Source of the DNA: Delphinus delphis
Lineage: Eukaryota; Chordata; Mammalia; Artiodactyla; Delphinidae
NCBI RefSeq assembly: GCF_949987515.2
Contig: NC_082702.1
Coordinates: 53,165,600-53,229,599, forward strand
Direction: 5' to 3'
DNA: 64,000 bases
Shown piece by piece: positions 53,430-63,266 of the stretch. Position 1 is the stretch's first letter, and each line of letters opens with the position of its first letter. Below the pieces are notes generated by a model. It was not told the DNA's origin and ran no database searches. It saw only the letters and a list, made by a program, of their open reading frames with translations. A program made the translations under genes and the position numbers.

Positions 53430-53640
53430 TACAGTAGTTGAGAGAATAAGCCTTGGGTTTATATCCCAACTCCATTATGTTCTAGCTATGTGACCTTGGG
53501 CAGATTTATTTCTTAACCTCTCGTCTCCAACATGCAGGTAATAGCAGGACAAATTTTATAGAGTTGTAAGGGTTATAGGAGAAAATGCAGGTAATGGTGT
53601 GTATGTCTGATGCCTGGCATGAAACAAGGACTCAAAATTT
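53430..53640 (+). mobile_element. MIR, near full length
   Basis: Sense MIR: GCCTTGGGTTTATATCCCAA, AGCTATGTGACCTTGGGCAG, ATTTCTTAACCTCTCGTCTC and GAGTTGTAAGGGTTATAGG, then GATGCCTGGCATGAAAC. Confidence 0.8.
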
Positions 53641-54485
53641 ATATATATTTTAATACACACATGTATACACAGTTACATACTTATATAAAATCCTCATATC
53701 TATGGCAAATAATATGCTGTGAGACCTATATTTCTAAGGGCATCAATAGTTAAAATTGAATCTTCTTCTATGAGGTTGGATTTAGATGGCCATTTCAGTT
53801 CTGGTGTGTGATCGTAGAAGGACAGCACAGTATCTTTTATAAAGAAATATTGCCTAAGTGTTGCTGTGAAAGATAACACATCCCAATAGACCCCTTGGCC
53901 CTGTGCTGGCACCATTCTCAAAGATGTAATGCTTCTTAGTACCAGAATGGTGAATATAAGTGACAGTTTCCTGCTTTGGGTATCTCTGAAACAGTTGTTT
54001 GAAATCAGATCTTTATAAAGAGAAAAGATTTATTGAGAACAAAATGGATCCAATTCATAGAAGTAAATGAACTATGTCCTGATGATTTTCTGGGGTCCTT
54101 CTAAGACAACCATGGCCTTGGAGGTACTGCTCATTGGTTGGGGTGACTGAGTCTGGGTTGGTTAAGGATGGGGTAGTGGGTACTTACCTACTGCATGGAG
54201 TTGAGCATCCAGGGGTGGAGTCGGGACCCAGGGCTGAGCAGTCTATTTGAGTGAAGGCCAACTGGAGGGAAGAAGATCAAGCAGAGGGAATGTCAAGCGG
54301 AGGAAGAGGTTATGGGAAGAGATGGGGATTCCAGGGCAAGTGCAGGTTAGAGAGGTTCCCAGGCTTTCTGGTGGTTGTTGCTGGTCTTTCCCGGGAGGAA
54401 AGTGTCAGGGTTGGGGTGCGACGGGGGTGTCAGGTTCAGGGAGAAAAGGCTGCTGTTAAGAATTCTGGACCAGGTCAGGCAACAA
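53641..54485. other. No recognised feature
   Basis: TA/CA-rich patch at 53,640-53,690. G-rich plus strand at 54,250-54,440. No named repeat or supported gene. Confidence 0.4.
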
Positions 54486-54659
54486 AGATGGTTGGATGGA
54501 TGGATTGATAGATACTATTTAGATAGATAATATATAAATAATAGATTATATATGCTGTAATAGATAAGTGACCGGTAGATAACATTGATAGATAGGTAAT
54601 AGATAAGTGATAATAGATAGATAATAGCTAAACAGATAGTTAATAGATTGATGGATGGT
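54486..54659. repeat. GGAT/GATA microsatellite, left array
   Basis: GATGGTTGGATGGATGGATT followed by about 150 bp of degraded GATA units. It ends directly at the MLT1 LTR. Confidence 0.95.
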
Positions 54660-54660
54660 G

Positions 54661-55483
54661 TGTTAGTTTTCTATTGCTGCTGTAGCTTAAACTTAGTGAC
54701 TTAAAACAACATAGTTTTTTTAATCTCATTGTCCTGTAAGTCAGAAATCTGGTCAGCTGGTTGGTTTCTCTGCCCTGGCTTCATGAGTCCAAAGTCAAGG
54801 TATCACCCAGGCTGTGTTCCTTGCTGGAGGCTCTGGGGATTAATACCCTTCCAAGCTTGTTTAACTTGTCTGTCGAAATTCAGTTCCTTATCATCATAAG
54901 ACTGAGGACCCCAGCAAGCAAGGGCAGGTCAATTCTCTCACTCTTCCCCTGCTTCCCCTTCTGCCTCATTTCTTTTGCTTCCTCTTCTGCTTTTAACGGC
55001 TTGTGTAATTTCATTGGGCCCACCAGGAAATGCAGAATAATCTTCCTTTTTTAAAAAAAATTATATTTATTTATTTTTGGCTGTGTTGGGTCTTCGTTTC
55101 TGTGCGTGGGCTTTCTCTAGTTGTGGCGAGCGGGGGCTACTCTTCAACGCGGTGCGCGGGCCTCTCACTGTCGCGGTCTCTCTTGTTGCGAAGCACAGGC
55201 TTCAGACGCGCAGGCTCAGTAGTTGTGGCACACGGGCCTAGTTGCTCCGTGGCATGTGGGATCCTCCCAGACCAGGGCTCGAACCCGTGTCCCCTGCATT
55301 GGCAGACAGGTTCTCAACCACTGTGCCACCAGGGAAGCCCTAATCTTCCTATTTTAAGAGCAGCTGATTAGAACCTTAATTACACCTGTAAATTCCCTTT
55401 ACAGCAGTACCTAGATTTGTGTTTGATTGAATAACCAGGGAATGGGAATTTGGGGGGGCATCTTTAAAATTTTACTTACCACA
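54661..55483 (-). mobile_element. MaLR (MLT1-type) LTR, antisense, carrying a SINE
   Basis: TGTTAGTTTTCTATTGCTGC, GTGACTTAAAACAACATAGT, GTTCCTTGCTGGAGGCTCTG, AATTCAGTTCCTTATCATCA, then after the SINE TTAGAACCTTAATTACACCT and GTAAATTCCCTTTACAGCAG. Ends ...TTACCACA. About 530 bp without the SINE. GGTG stands on both sides (54,657-54,660; 55,484-55,487), perhaps the target duplication. Confidence 0.8.
55048..55340 (-). mobile_element. CHR-type tRNA-derived SINE inside MLT1
   Basis: Antisense SINE: TTTTTGGCTGTGTTGGGTCT, TTGTGGCGAGCGGGGGCTAC, CAGACGCGCAGGCTCAGTAG, GGCATGTGGGATCCTCCCAG, GGGCTCGAACCCGTGTCCCC (B box present) and CACCAGGGAAGCCC. Flanked by TAATCTTCCT at 55,038-55,047 and 55,341-55,350 as target-site duplication. 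The 113-codon plus frame here is SINE antisense. Confidence 0.95.
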
Positions 55484-55484
55484 G

Positions 55485-55612
55485 GTGGATAGATGGATGG
55501 ATGAATGGATAAATAGATGGCTAGGCAGGCAGTTGATAGATAAATGGATAGATAGCTAGATAACAGATAGATAGATATATGGACAAATGGATAGATGGAT
55601 AGATAGCATAGA
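55485..55612. repeat. GGAT/GATA microsatellite, right array
   Basis: GTGGATAGATGGATGGATGA followed by degraded GATA/GGAT units, starting directly after the MLT1 LTR. Same motif and strand as the left array. Confidence 0.95.
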
Positions 55613-55889
55613 AAGGTTAGGTAAACACCAGTTCATAGTTGTTATGCAGTTACCAATGCCTTCATGAATAGACTTTGAGTAGAGTTCTTATCCAGGAGTG
55701 AGCATGATGTTATCATGGTCTGGACATGTTATTTTCTTTTTCATGGTTCTATATGTGTGGGTCATCTATATGACCACCACTTACTTCATCACATCCTGGT
55801 CTTATGACATTTTATAATTGGAGCTGATAATAGAGTTGGGTAGATTTTAAAATTTTTTATAAGCAACTGTCCCATGTTCCATTTCTGCT
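55613..55889. other. No recognised feature
   Basis: Nothing I can name. Confidence 0.4.
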
Positions 55890-56180
55890 TATTATTAATC
55901 CACTCAAAAACATTTATTCAGCAATTACTTTGTGCTGGGCATTGTGAGACATACTAGTGATACAGTGTATAAGACATGTCCCAGCTTTCACAAAGCCACC
56001 AGACTAGTGGGAGAGACTCAGAAGTAAACTGGTAATACTGATCTCAGGCGACAAATGCTATGAGTAGGACAAATGCAAGGGGAAATTCATCAGATGGGCA
56101 CACAGCCTAGACTTCCGGGGTCTGGGAAAACTTCATAGAAAAAGCAACATCTAATCTGAAACTCCAAGAATGTGTAGGGA
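55890..56180 (-). mobile_element. L2 LINE fragment
   Basis: AACATTTATTCAGCAATTAC, TTTGTGCTGGGCATTGTGAG, CCCAGCTTTCACAAAGCCAC, CAGACTAGTGGGAGAGACTC and TCTAATCTGAAACTCCAAG are antisense L2 landmarks in order. Confidence 0.75.
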
Positions 56181-56984
56181 TTAGTCATATAAAGGAGGTG
56201 GCTGCCTTGAACACCAAAAACCTCATCAACTCTAATTCAGTTGCACTGGTTATTTCTGTGCCTAATTGCTACTGCACAGATCTGTGCATATGCTGCACAT
56301 TTAGGATGTGTTGGTACTTTCAAATGCAAATGTGTTCTGCAAAAATGTCTTCTGCTTGTACAGAAGAAGGTCTCTGCAAAAGTTCTCAGCAAAAATTCTC
56401 TGTGGCTTTCGCAGTGGTGTGGGCTTTGTAGATTTTAATTTTTTACCTTAGGTGGGGAAAGGTGTTTTTCAGGGTAGAGGCTACCCAAGTGATTCCTCTT
56501 CATTACTAAGAGGATATTTTGCTCTGTCTGTTATTGCCAGGTTCCCCAAGTACAGAGGCTGCTGTTAAAGCTATACTCGTAGGAAAAAATGCTGAAGCAG
56601 CAGAGGCTTTTGTTTAATTCTCTGCTTCCTAAGTGTGGAGTCACAGTGTGGGGGAAAGGGCTGAAGGAATAGGCAAATAAGGAATGGGACTCAAGCTCTT
56701 GCCGCTTTCCTCTCCTGTCCCTCAAACTCTAGTTTCTAATTACTTCCTAGCTGACCATGGCTCCCCAGTCAGAACTCCAGTGGTTTCCAGGGGAAAGCGG
56801 ATCCTGAGAAAGGAGCTGGGATGATTGGAAACCATCTTTTCTTCCAGATGCTGTGTGATCTGGGTTCTTACCATTAACAGTGTAAGTGAGCTTGCATAAA
56901 CCACTCACTTCTCTGCACTTCCAAGTCCTAATTCTTAACTCATGGGAAAGAGTTTAAATAATACTAACGGAGTGGAATGTGGCT
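56181..56984. other. No recognised feature
   Basis: Plus frames at 56,198-56,438 are Cys-rich by chance (repeated TGCACA/TGCAAA). No domain, no repeat I can name. Confidence 0.4.
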
Positions 56985-57195
56985 CTAGTTAAGAGTATTA
57001 ATTTTAGAGTTAGTATTTGAGTCACAGCTTTGCTCCTTACTGATTGCATAGCCTGGGATGTCATATTACTTAACGTCTATGAATTTCAGTTTTCTCATCT
57101 GTAAAATGGAGGCAATATTATACCTTCCAGAACTCAATGAAAGAATGCGCACAAGTTAATTAGCCTAGTGCCTCCTAAAAGCCTTACAGTTTTAA
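56985..57195 (+). mobile_element. MIR, near full length
   Basis: Sense MIR: TTTGAGTCACAGCTTTGCTC, TTACTTAACGTCTATGAATT, TCAGTTTTCTCATCTGTAAA and ATGGAGGCAATATTATACC. Confidence 0.85.
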
Positions 57196-58289
57196 TTATT
57201 GTCAAATATGTGCCTGATTCTGATTCCCTAATACAACCTCTTGCTCTAAGGACCACTGCCCCCACCCACAAGCATGATCTTGTTTTACTGACCATGAAGA
57301 AATGGTGAGATGCGGACAAATGTAAAACATGTAGATGTGTTAAGAGGAGTTAATAACAAGAAAACATAAGAATGTATTCTAGAGGTTTGATTTCTGATAT
57401 TATTAACCCAAGTTGAAAATTAAAGTTGGATATGGATGTGGTATTCATTTAATTTTGACAATGAATTTTAAAATGGGGAGAAAAGGCATACTTTTGCATT
57501 TTGCAACAGAATTTAGACATCAAAATTCTGCCTGTATGTTTTTGTAAAAAATATATTCATGGATAGATAAGTTTTATTCCTATGTCTGCATAAATATGCA
57601 TTGATGTTGAACAATAAAAACCTTTTCCAGAGTGTTAACATTAGTTTATTAGATAATAGGACTTGTCTCACCCTTCAGTTTATCTCTGAATTTAGTGGAT
57701 TGACACCTCATTATTAGTAATCCACTCTCACTAATCATTTTTGCCACACACAGAATCTGAATCTTTGGGTGGCACTTCTCTTTTTTTTACCTTTGTGTGT
57801 GTTTATTAACAATGACATATTGGTAATTTTATAAAGGAGACATACCGTATGTCTGTAGAAAATGATTGCAGATGTTGGTAGTAATGAAAAAGATGGCAGT
57901 TTTTTGAGGGAAAGGCAAGATGAAGGGAAAGTTTAGTTTTTAGGAAGCCAGCTCAGGCATACTGGTAAACTGAAGGAGTGTCTGTAAAGAGATTAAGTGT
58001 AGACTGGAAATAAAACCGTTGGAGGAGTGGAAGGGAGAACAGCTCAGATGGTGGCATTAGCCTTGGTGATAAATAAGAGGCCTTTTTCTTTGAAACAAAG
58101 TAAAGTAAGTAAGAATAGTGTAAACGCGGAGAAAGAGGAAATTAGGGAATGAGTCTCCCATTCTTTGGCGAATTGGGGTGAGATCATCTCCTAACAGAGG
58201 AGTTTGGGTGTGACTGGCCAAGGACTGGAGAGGTTTGTTAGTCATTGGAAATGAAAACATGTGGAAAACTAGAGATGATTAACAGAGTC
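57196..58289. other. No recognised feature
   Basis: AT-rich single-copy-looking DNA. The T-run near 57,780 is short. No gene or named repeat. Confidence 0.4.
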
Positions 58290-58909
58290 TTACTGAAACA
58301 GGAGGGTAGTGGGCAGGGCACAACCTTTCAAAGAATGACATAGTCATAGGACATGACAAAAACTGGTTAGAACCAACTAGGTTCAAGATGGTGGAAGATT
58401 TGACTTCCAGTGGACCTTGAGCTTCATTATATGCTCATTGTAATACATTAGCGTAAGCTAAGTGACACACCCACCAGCACCATGAGAGTTCTGAGGCCAA
58501 CCATCAAAGATCAAAAAGTGGGCAGTGGCCCAATTCCTGGAAATCCCTGTCCCTTCCCCCAAATAGTTGAAATAATCCTCCCACCCATCAGCCTGTGGAA
58601 TTACCCAGCCCATAAAAACTAACCACCCCTGTATTTCAGGGCCTCTTGCCTTCCGAGATGGCCCACACTCTGTCTGTGGAGTGTGTTTCTCTCTAAATAA
58701 ATCCACTTCTTACTTGTTACTTTTGTCTCTCACTGAATTCTTTCTGCAAGGAGACATCAAGAACCTGAGCTTCATTAAGTCCTGAGACCAGGTGTGTGAT
58801 CTCAATTAAAAGACCGTGGGTTCAAGTTCCAATCTGGGTTTAGGCTGGGTTCGAATCCCGGCACAGGGTTCAAGTCCCACTCTGAGTTGTACAGTTTCGG
58901 TTTCATTAC
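58290..58909. repeat. 4-bp target-site duplication around the solo LTR
   Basis: TTAC at 58,290-58,293 and again at 58,906-58,909 directly flank the TG...CA element. A 4-bp duplication is the rule for class I (gammaretrovirus-like) endogenous retroviruses. Confidence 0.8.
58294..58905 (+). mobile_element. Class I ERV solo LTR, 612 bp
   Basis: Begins TGAAACAGGAGGG and ends GTTTCGGTTTCA, with TTAC duplicated on both sides. A TATA-like CATAAAA is at 58,611-58,617 and a poly(A) signal AATAAA at 58,696-58,701, giving a normal U3-R-U5 order. U5 carries three tRNA T-arm-like motifs (TTCAAGT at 58,821, TTCGAAT at 58,850, TTCAAGT at 58,869). I believe this LTR family is shared by cetartiodactyls but cannot name it. 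No internal viral sequence is present, so it arose by LTR-LTR recombination. Confidence 0.85.
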
Positions 58910-58926
58910 ATTTATTCTTTCAATTA

Positions 58927-59726
58927 CAGTACTCCCCCCTTATCTGCAGTTTTGATTTCTGTGATTTCAGTTACCTGAGGTCAACCACATGCTGAAAATG
59001 TTAAATGGAAAATTCCAGAAAGAAACAATTTATAAGTTTTAAATTGCACTCTGTTCTGAGGAGTGTGATGAAATCTTGCACCAGCATATCCCGCCTATTA
59101 GTCACTCAGTAGCCTTCTAGGTTATCAAATCGATTGTTGTGGTATCACAGTGCTTGTGTTCAAGTAACCCTTAATTTACTTAATAATGGCCCCAAAGCAC
59201 AAGAGTAGTGATGCTGGCAGTTTGGATATACCAAAGAGAAGCCATAAAATTCTTCCTTTAAGTGAAAGGGTGAGAGTTCTTGACTTAATAAGGAAAGAAA
59301 AAAATCTTATGCTGAGGTTACTAAGATCTATGGTAAGAGAGAATCTTCTATCCATGAAACCGTGAAGAAGGAAAAAGCAATTCATGCTAGTTTTGCTATC
59401 ACATCACAAACTGCAAAATTTATGACCACAGTGCAGTGCATAAATTCTTAGTTAAGATGGAAAAGGCATTAAATTTTTACAATAAGGTATTTTGAGAGAG
59501 AGACCACATTCACATAACTTTTATTACAGTATATTGTTATAATGGTTCTATTTTTTATTAGTTTTCTTTAATCTCTCACTGTGACAAATTTATAAGTTAA
59601 ACTTTATCATGGGTATGTATATATAGGAAAAAACATAGTGTATATATAGGGTTTGGTAGTATCCACCACTTTATGCATCCACTGGGGGTCTTGGAACATA
59701 TCCTCTGCAGATAAGGGGGATGACTG
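58927..59726 (+). mobile_element. Tigger (TcMar) DNA transposon, 800 bp, both ends present
   Basis: Terminal inverted repeats CAGTACTCCCCCCTTATCTG (left) and CAGATAAGGGGGATGACTG (right) are flanked by TA at 58,925-58,926 and 59,727-59,728, the TcMar target dinucleotide. The body matches the Tigger1 group by recognition (AATGGAAAATTCCAGAAAG, GTGCTTGTGTTCAAGTAACC, TTTTGAGAGAGAGACCACAT). At 800 bp against about 2.4 kb for autonomous Tigger1, most of the transposase is deleted. Confidence 0.9.
59186..59496 (+). pseudogene. Tigger transposase N-terminal relic
   Basis: ATG at 59,186 starts MAPKHKSSDAG, then SLDIPKRSHKILPLSERVRV in parts, the CENP-B-type helix-turn-helix DNA-binding N-terminus of pogo/Tigger transposases. 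The frame breaks in the A-run near 59,300 (GAAAGAAAAAAATCTTATGC); the following residues resume in another frame (AEVTKIYG type). The DDE catalytic domain is absent. Not functional. Confidence 0.8.
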
Positions 59727-59734
59727 TATTATTT

Positions 59735-59804
59735 ATTATCTATGGTATGTTGGGTGCTAGAGATGGATGAATTAAACAGAGGGCCCCTAATCTCATGGAG
59801 CGTA
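59735..59804 (-). mobile_element. L2 LINE fragment
   Basis: ATGTTGGGTGCTAGAGATGG then CCCCTAATCTCATGGAGCGT matches antisense L2 (TGTGCTAGGCACTGGGGAT ... CATGGAGCTTACA). Confidence 0.5.
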
Positions 59805-60165
59805 TTAAAGGAAGTTGGAGTGTTTAGCCTGGAAATGAGAAGACCCAGAGAGAATACTGAGGATATATCCAAATATGTGAAGGGTTGCCAAGGATGTACT
59901 GGGTGACAAGAACTGCCTGTTCTATGTGCTACCAAAACACAGAGCTAAGATCAGGTGGTGGAATTTATAGGAAGCAAGATCTTGACTCAAAATAAGGAAG
60001 AAAGGAATGCCTTTGGAGGGAGTGAATTCCTGTGATTTTGAAGATATTCAAGCAGAGAACAGGTAGCCACTGGCCGTGATTAATAGAGATGGTTCAGGCA
60101 AGTTGAAAGGCAAGTGGCAGCTGATGAGCTTTAAGACACCTTACAACTCTTTGAGTCTGTGAATC
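59805..60165 (+). mobile_element. L3/CR1-type LINE 3' end
   Basis: GGAGTGTTTAGCCTGGAAAT, GAAGACCCAGAGAGAATAC, CCAAATATGTGAAGGGTTGC, CTTGACTCAAAATAAGGAAG, GATATTCAAGCAGAGAACAG and CTTTAAGACACCTTACAACT follow the CR1/L3 3' region (TTTAGCCTGGAGAAGAG ... TATTCAAGCAGAGGCTGGA ... CCTTCCAACTC). An old element predating placental mammals. Confidence 0.7.
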
Positions 60166-60329
60166 ACCAGGTGTCATCACACGATGTCACTTTCAGAAAT
60201 TATTGCATAGAGTGTCATCCCGCTTGAACTGTTGTCAGTGTGTATTTATTTTATTTTGAAGGATGGGAGGGACCCCAAAGAAGGTAAAGTCTATTTCTTT
60301 TAAAGTAACTACTCTTCTATTTTCTTGTG
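60166..60329. other. No recognised feature
   Basis: Nothing I can name. Confidence 0.4.
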
Positions 60330-60700
60330 ATTAAGACATTTATTTAAAGCCAGCCTTGCTAGTAAAAAGGCATATGATCACTGGTTCTCTTCAACCCCTG
60401 TCATGATAGATTAGCATTAATAATTTAGAGAACAGCAGCATTAAAAGTAATTACAAACTGTCAGAAAGATTCAAGAAATATGACATAGCTCATAGCTTCT
60501 TTTCAGATCTCAAATATTATTTGAGGGAAAAAATAATTACGTTTTCCTGTTCATTTCCTAATACAAATACCTTAGGAAATCTCATAATTCTTGAAGTTTG
60601 CAATTAATTCATTGAAAAACTAATGTCAGTTTGAAAAAAAGGCCCCTCTGGTCACAAATTTCCAGTGTGGAATCATTCCTTTGGGCATCTTCCCAATTGC
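60330..60700. promoter_or_regulatory. Candidate conserved noncoding element
   Basis: Repeat-free AT-rich block with GATTAGCATTAATAATTTAG, GCATTAAAAGTAATTACAAA, GGAAAAAATAATTACG and CAATTAATTCATTGAAA. Highest TAAT density in the window; conservation unknown. Confidence 0.3.
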
Positions 60701-61989
60701 CTTGTCAATACTCGTTTCAAATGCATTAACATAGCAACATGAATAAATCAACTAGCATTTAAAAATATAAATTGTCTAAACCTCCTTTAATTGTGCGTGC
60801 GTTTTAGTTCTTTCTCCTTTATCTATCTAAATTCTACAACCTCTTGATTTAGGTACCTCTCCCTACAAATTTACCTAAGATATCAGAACCTACTAAAATT
60901 CATCCTTAAGAACTTTTGTCCAACCCAAGCCTATTTTGTTCTATCTGTCTATCCTATTCAGTGCTGCTCTCATACAAAAAATGATAAATGTGTCACTATT
61001 CATATTTTAATAAAATTTACAAGGCATCTTCCACAACTCCCCTCTTTCTGCAGTCCTTTCTTTTATCACATGTCCTCTACCCTGGGAAGAAATAAGAACA
61101 AAGATGGACACTGTCACTTTTATACTTATCCTCTATTATTCCAGAGAAAGGAGGGGAAAAAATATTGTTTTCCTATTTTGAAGTACCATTCACTAAAACC
61201 TAGACATTCATTTACTGTATTTAAAGTTTACAATTCATGCAGTTGAAGGATGTATTAAACACGTATCTTGTGCTAGTCATGTCATCTTATATTTGTTGTT
61301 TTGTGAAAACAGAAAATTCCTAGTAAAATAGTTGTTCAGATTTCATTGGAATTTGTTTGACCTCAGGAACAGATTATATGTGGCCAGCAGAACCGAGCAG
61401 ATTGGAATGGGGGTGTTGGATTGATGTCCATGCTCTTTGTACCCTTACAGTGCCTGGCATATTGCAATACACAGGATGCCAGGTGCAGGTCAAGCATGTC
61501 ACTTGAAAAGCAAGGGGGGAAGGGAGAACAGGAAGAAGAATGTTATTGCATTTTTAGTATTTGTTGTCCCTAAAAATTCACCATTTTATATGGCACATTC
61601 TTTAGATATAAGGTCATATGGGTTAGTCTGCATGCTGTCATGTGAAATACTGGTTTATATTTGTGTCAAATGATTAGAATCTTAATTGGATCAACGAGCT
61701 CATTAGACTCCTCAGTATTTGCCATAGCATTGCACATAAACTCCTACTAATCGTTTTTTCATTCTCTCTTTGGCTCCTCTATGACAGCCTGTCTTCTTTG
61801 GGAAAGTTACTCTTCATATAAAATGGTTTATAATGACATAGATGCATTAGATTATTTGAGGGGAAGTATTTATACGACATACTTCTTATAAAAAAAGTCT
61901 GTATTGACATAGATACGTATATTGTGAGACAAAATCATGTTACTGTTTCTAAATAGCTAATATAACATAGCTCCTTTGAGGGAAGGCTT
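60701..61989. other. No recognised feature
   Basis: AT-rich sequence without a named repeat. Plus frame 61,437-61,673 has no recognisable domain. Confidence 0.4.
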
Positions 61990-62415
61990 TAAAAATTTTC
62001 CTTAATTTTATTTATTATACAAGTTGTTCATACCTACTATAGCACAATTAGGATAAAGAAAACCAGATGATCACAAAGAAGAAAATAAAAATTCACTATC
62101 CAGTGATAGTAACTATTATCAAGTTCATGCTTGTGCTTCCACATTTTTTTTATACCTTTATATCTTTTAAAACAATAAATCATACTGTGTATGCTGTTTG
62201 GGACCAGCTTTTTTCTTTCAACCATACATAATGAATGTCTTCCCTTATTGACAAGTATGTAGCATTATCACCATTTATAACAACTGCAGAGTATTCATTG
62301 TGTGACTTGATTTAAGCCTTTTTTATTTAAGCACGCTCTGTCATTGGAAATTCAGATAATTTCTACCTTGTTGCCAATAATGAATTCTGTGATGGACATC
62401 CTTGTAGTTCCCCTG
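61990..62415 (-). mobile_element. Old L1-like 3' sequence, antisense
   Basis: AACAATAAATCATACTGTGT, ATGAATGTCTTCCCTTATTG, ACTGCAGAGTATTCATTGTG and TCTGTGATGGACATCCTTGT resemble the antisense L1M 3'UTR phrases (GTATTCCATTGTATGG, TGAATATCCTTGTACAT). Diverged. Confidence 0.6.
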
Positions 62416-62874
62416 CCCCCCACCCCCTTGCATTTACTTAAGGCACTCTCAAAGAGAGCCTCCAAGTGTCCTCCAGGACTCGCAGGGAGTAGCTGCCATC
62501 CCAGTCAGAGATAGGGTCAAATTCAATGCTCAGTGCTATGTGGGCATGGCCTGACCAAAAGAAAATTGAACAAAAGGATGAAGCTGTGGGCAAAGGAGAG
62601 TTTCAGGACATTTTACCCATTAACTCAGCATCTTTGTAACCCTTCTGTTAATTCTGCATTAGGCATGGAGGCAGTCTACACACACCCTTTCCAAAGGAAA
62701 GTCATGCATTTCCTCAGTTATAGTTTTTGGCAATTAGCCTTGTTAAAAAAAAAATCTCTCTCTCTCTCTGTCTGATAGATTAATCAGTCTGTCTTGCTAG
62801 CTGATATTTGGCAGTAAAGTCAAAGGGTTCTGACGTATTCTTTCTTTTTGTTTTTTTCCTGTGCAGAATTTTAT
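62416..62874. other. No recognised feature
   Basis: C-run at about 62,409-62,426, (TC)n at 62,755-62,770. Otherwise nothing I can name. Confidence 0.4.
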
Positions 62875-62995
62875 TTATTTTTTCAGCTTTATTAAGATAT
62901 AGTCAGACAAATAAAATCATAAGCTATTTAAAGTGTACATTGTAAGGATTTGATCCCTGCATATCCTTTCAATGTCATGCTGGAGTACTGACTAA
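62875..62995 (-). mobile_element. L1 3' end, antisense
   Basis: TTTCAGCTTTATTAAGATAT, AGTCAGACAAATAAAATCAT and TAAAGTGTACATTGTAAGGA match the antisense L1 terminus (TTTATTGAGGTATAATTGACA). Short, 5'-truncated. Confidence 0.7.
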
Positions 62996-63029
62996 CAAGC
63001 CCACCTAAGGATTATTTGACTTTTTAGGG

Positions 63030-63266
63030 CAGGGGTTGGCAAACATTTTCTGTAAAGAGCCAAATAATAAATAATTTAGATTCTATGGTCTCTGACCATA
63101 GGTTATATGGTCTCTGTCACAATTATTCAACTCTGCTGTTGTAGCTTAAAAGCAGCCATAGACAATAGATAAATGAATGTGTGTGACTATAGTCCAATAA
63201 AACTTTATTTACATAAACATGAGGCAGACCAGATTTGGCCCATGGGCCTTAGTTTGCTGACCTCTG
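63030..63266 (+). mobile_element. MER3-like hAT-Charlie element, complete
   Basis: Left end CAGGGGTTGGCAAAC and right end GTTTGCTGACCTCTG are 15-bp imperfect inverted repeats. Flanking 8-mers TTTTAGGG (63,022-63,029) and CTGTAGGG (63,267-63,274) match at 6 of 8, as expected for an old hAT target duplication. The body has TGGTCTCTGTCACAATTATT and CCAATAAAACTTTATTTACA. Nonautonomous, 237 bp. The family name is from memory. Confidence 0.8.

Noticed and set aside
55030..55371. 113-codon plus frame with a hydrophobic start
   Set aside because: It runs through the antisense SINE at 55,048-55,340; such translations recur wherever this SINE sits antisense.
58801..58885. Possible tRNA gene
   Set aside because: Only T-arm-like motifs are present; no acceptor, D-arm or anticodon structure. 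The region lies inside an LTR U5.
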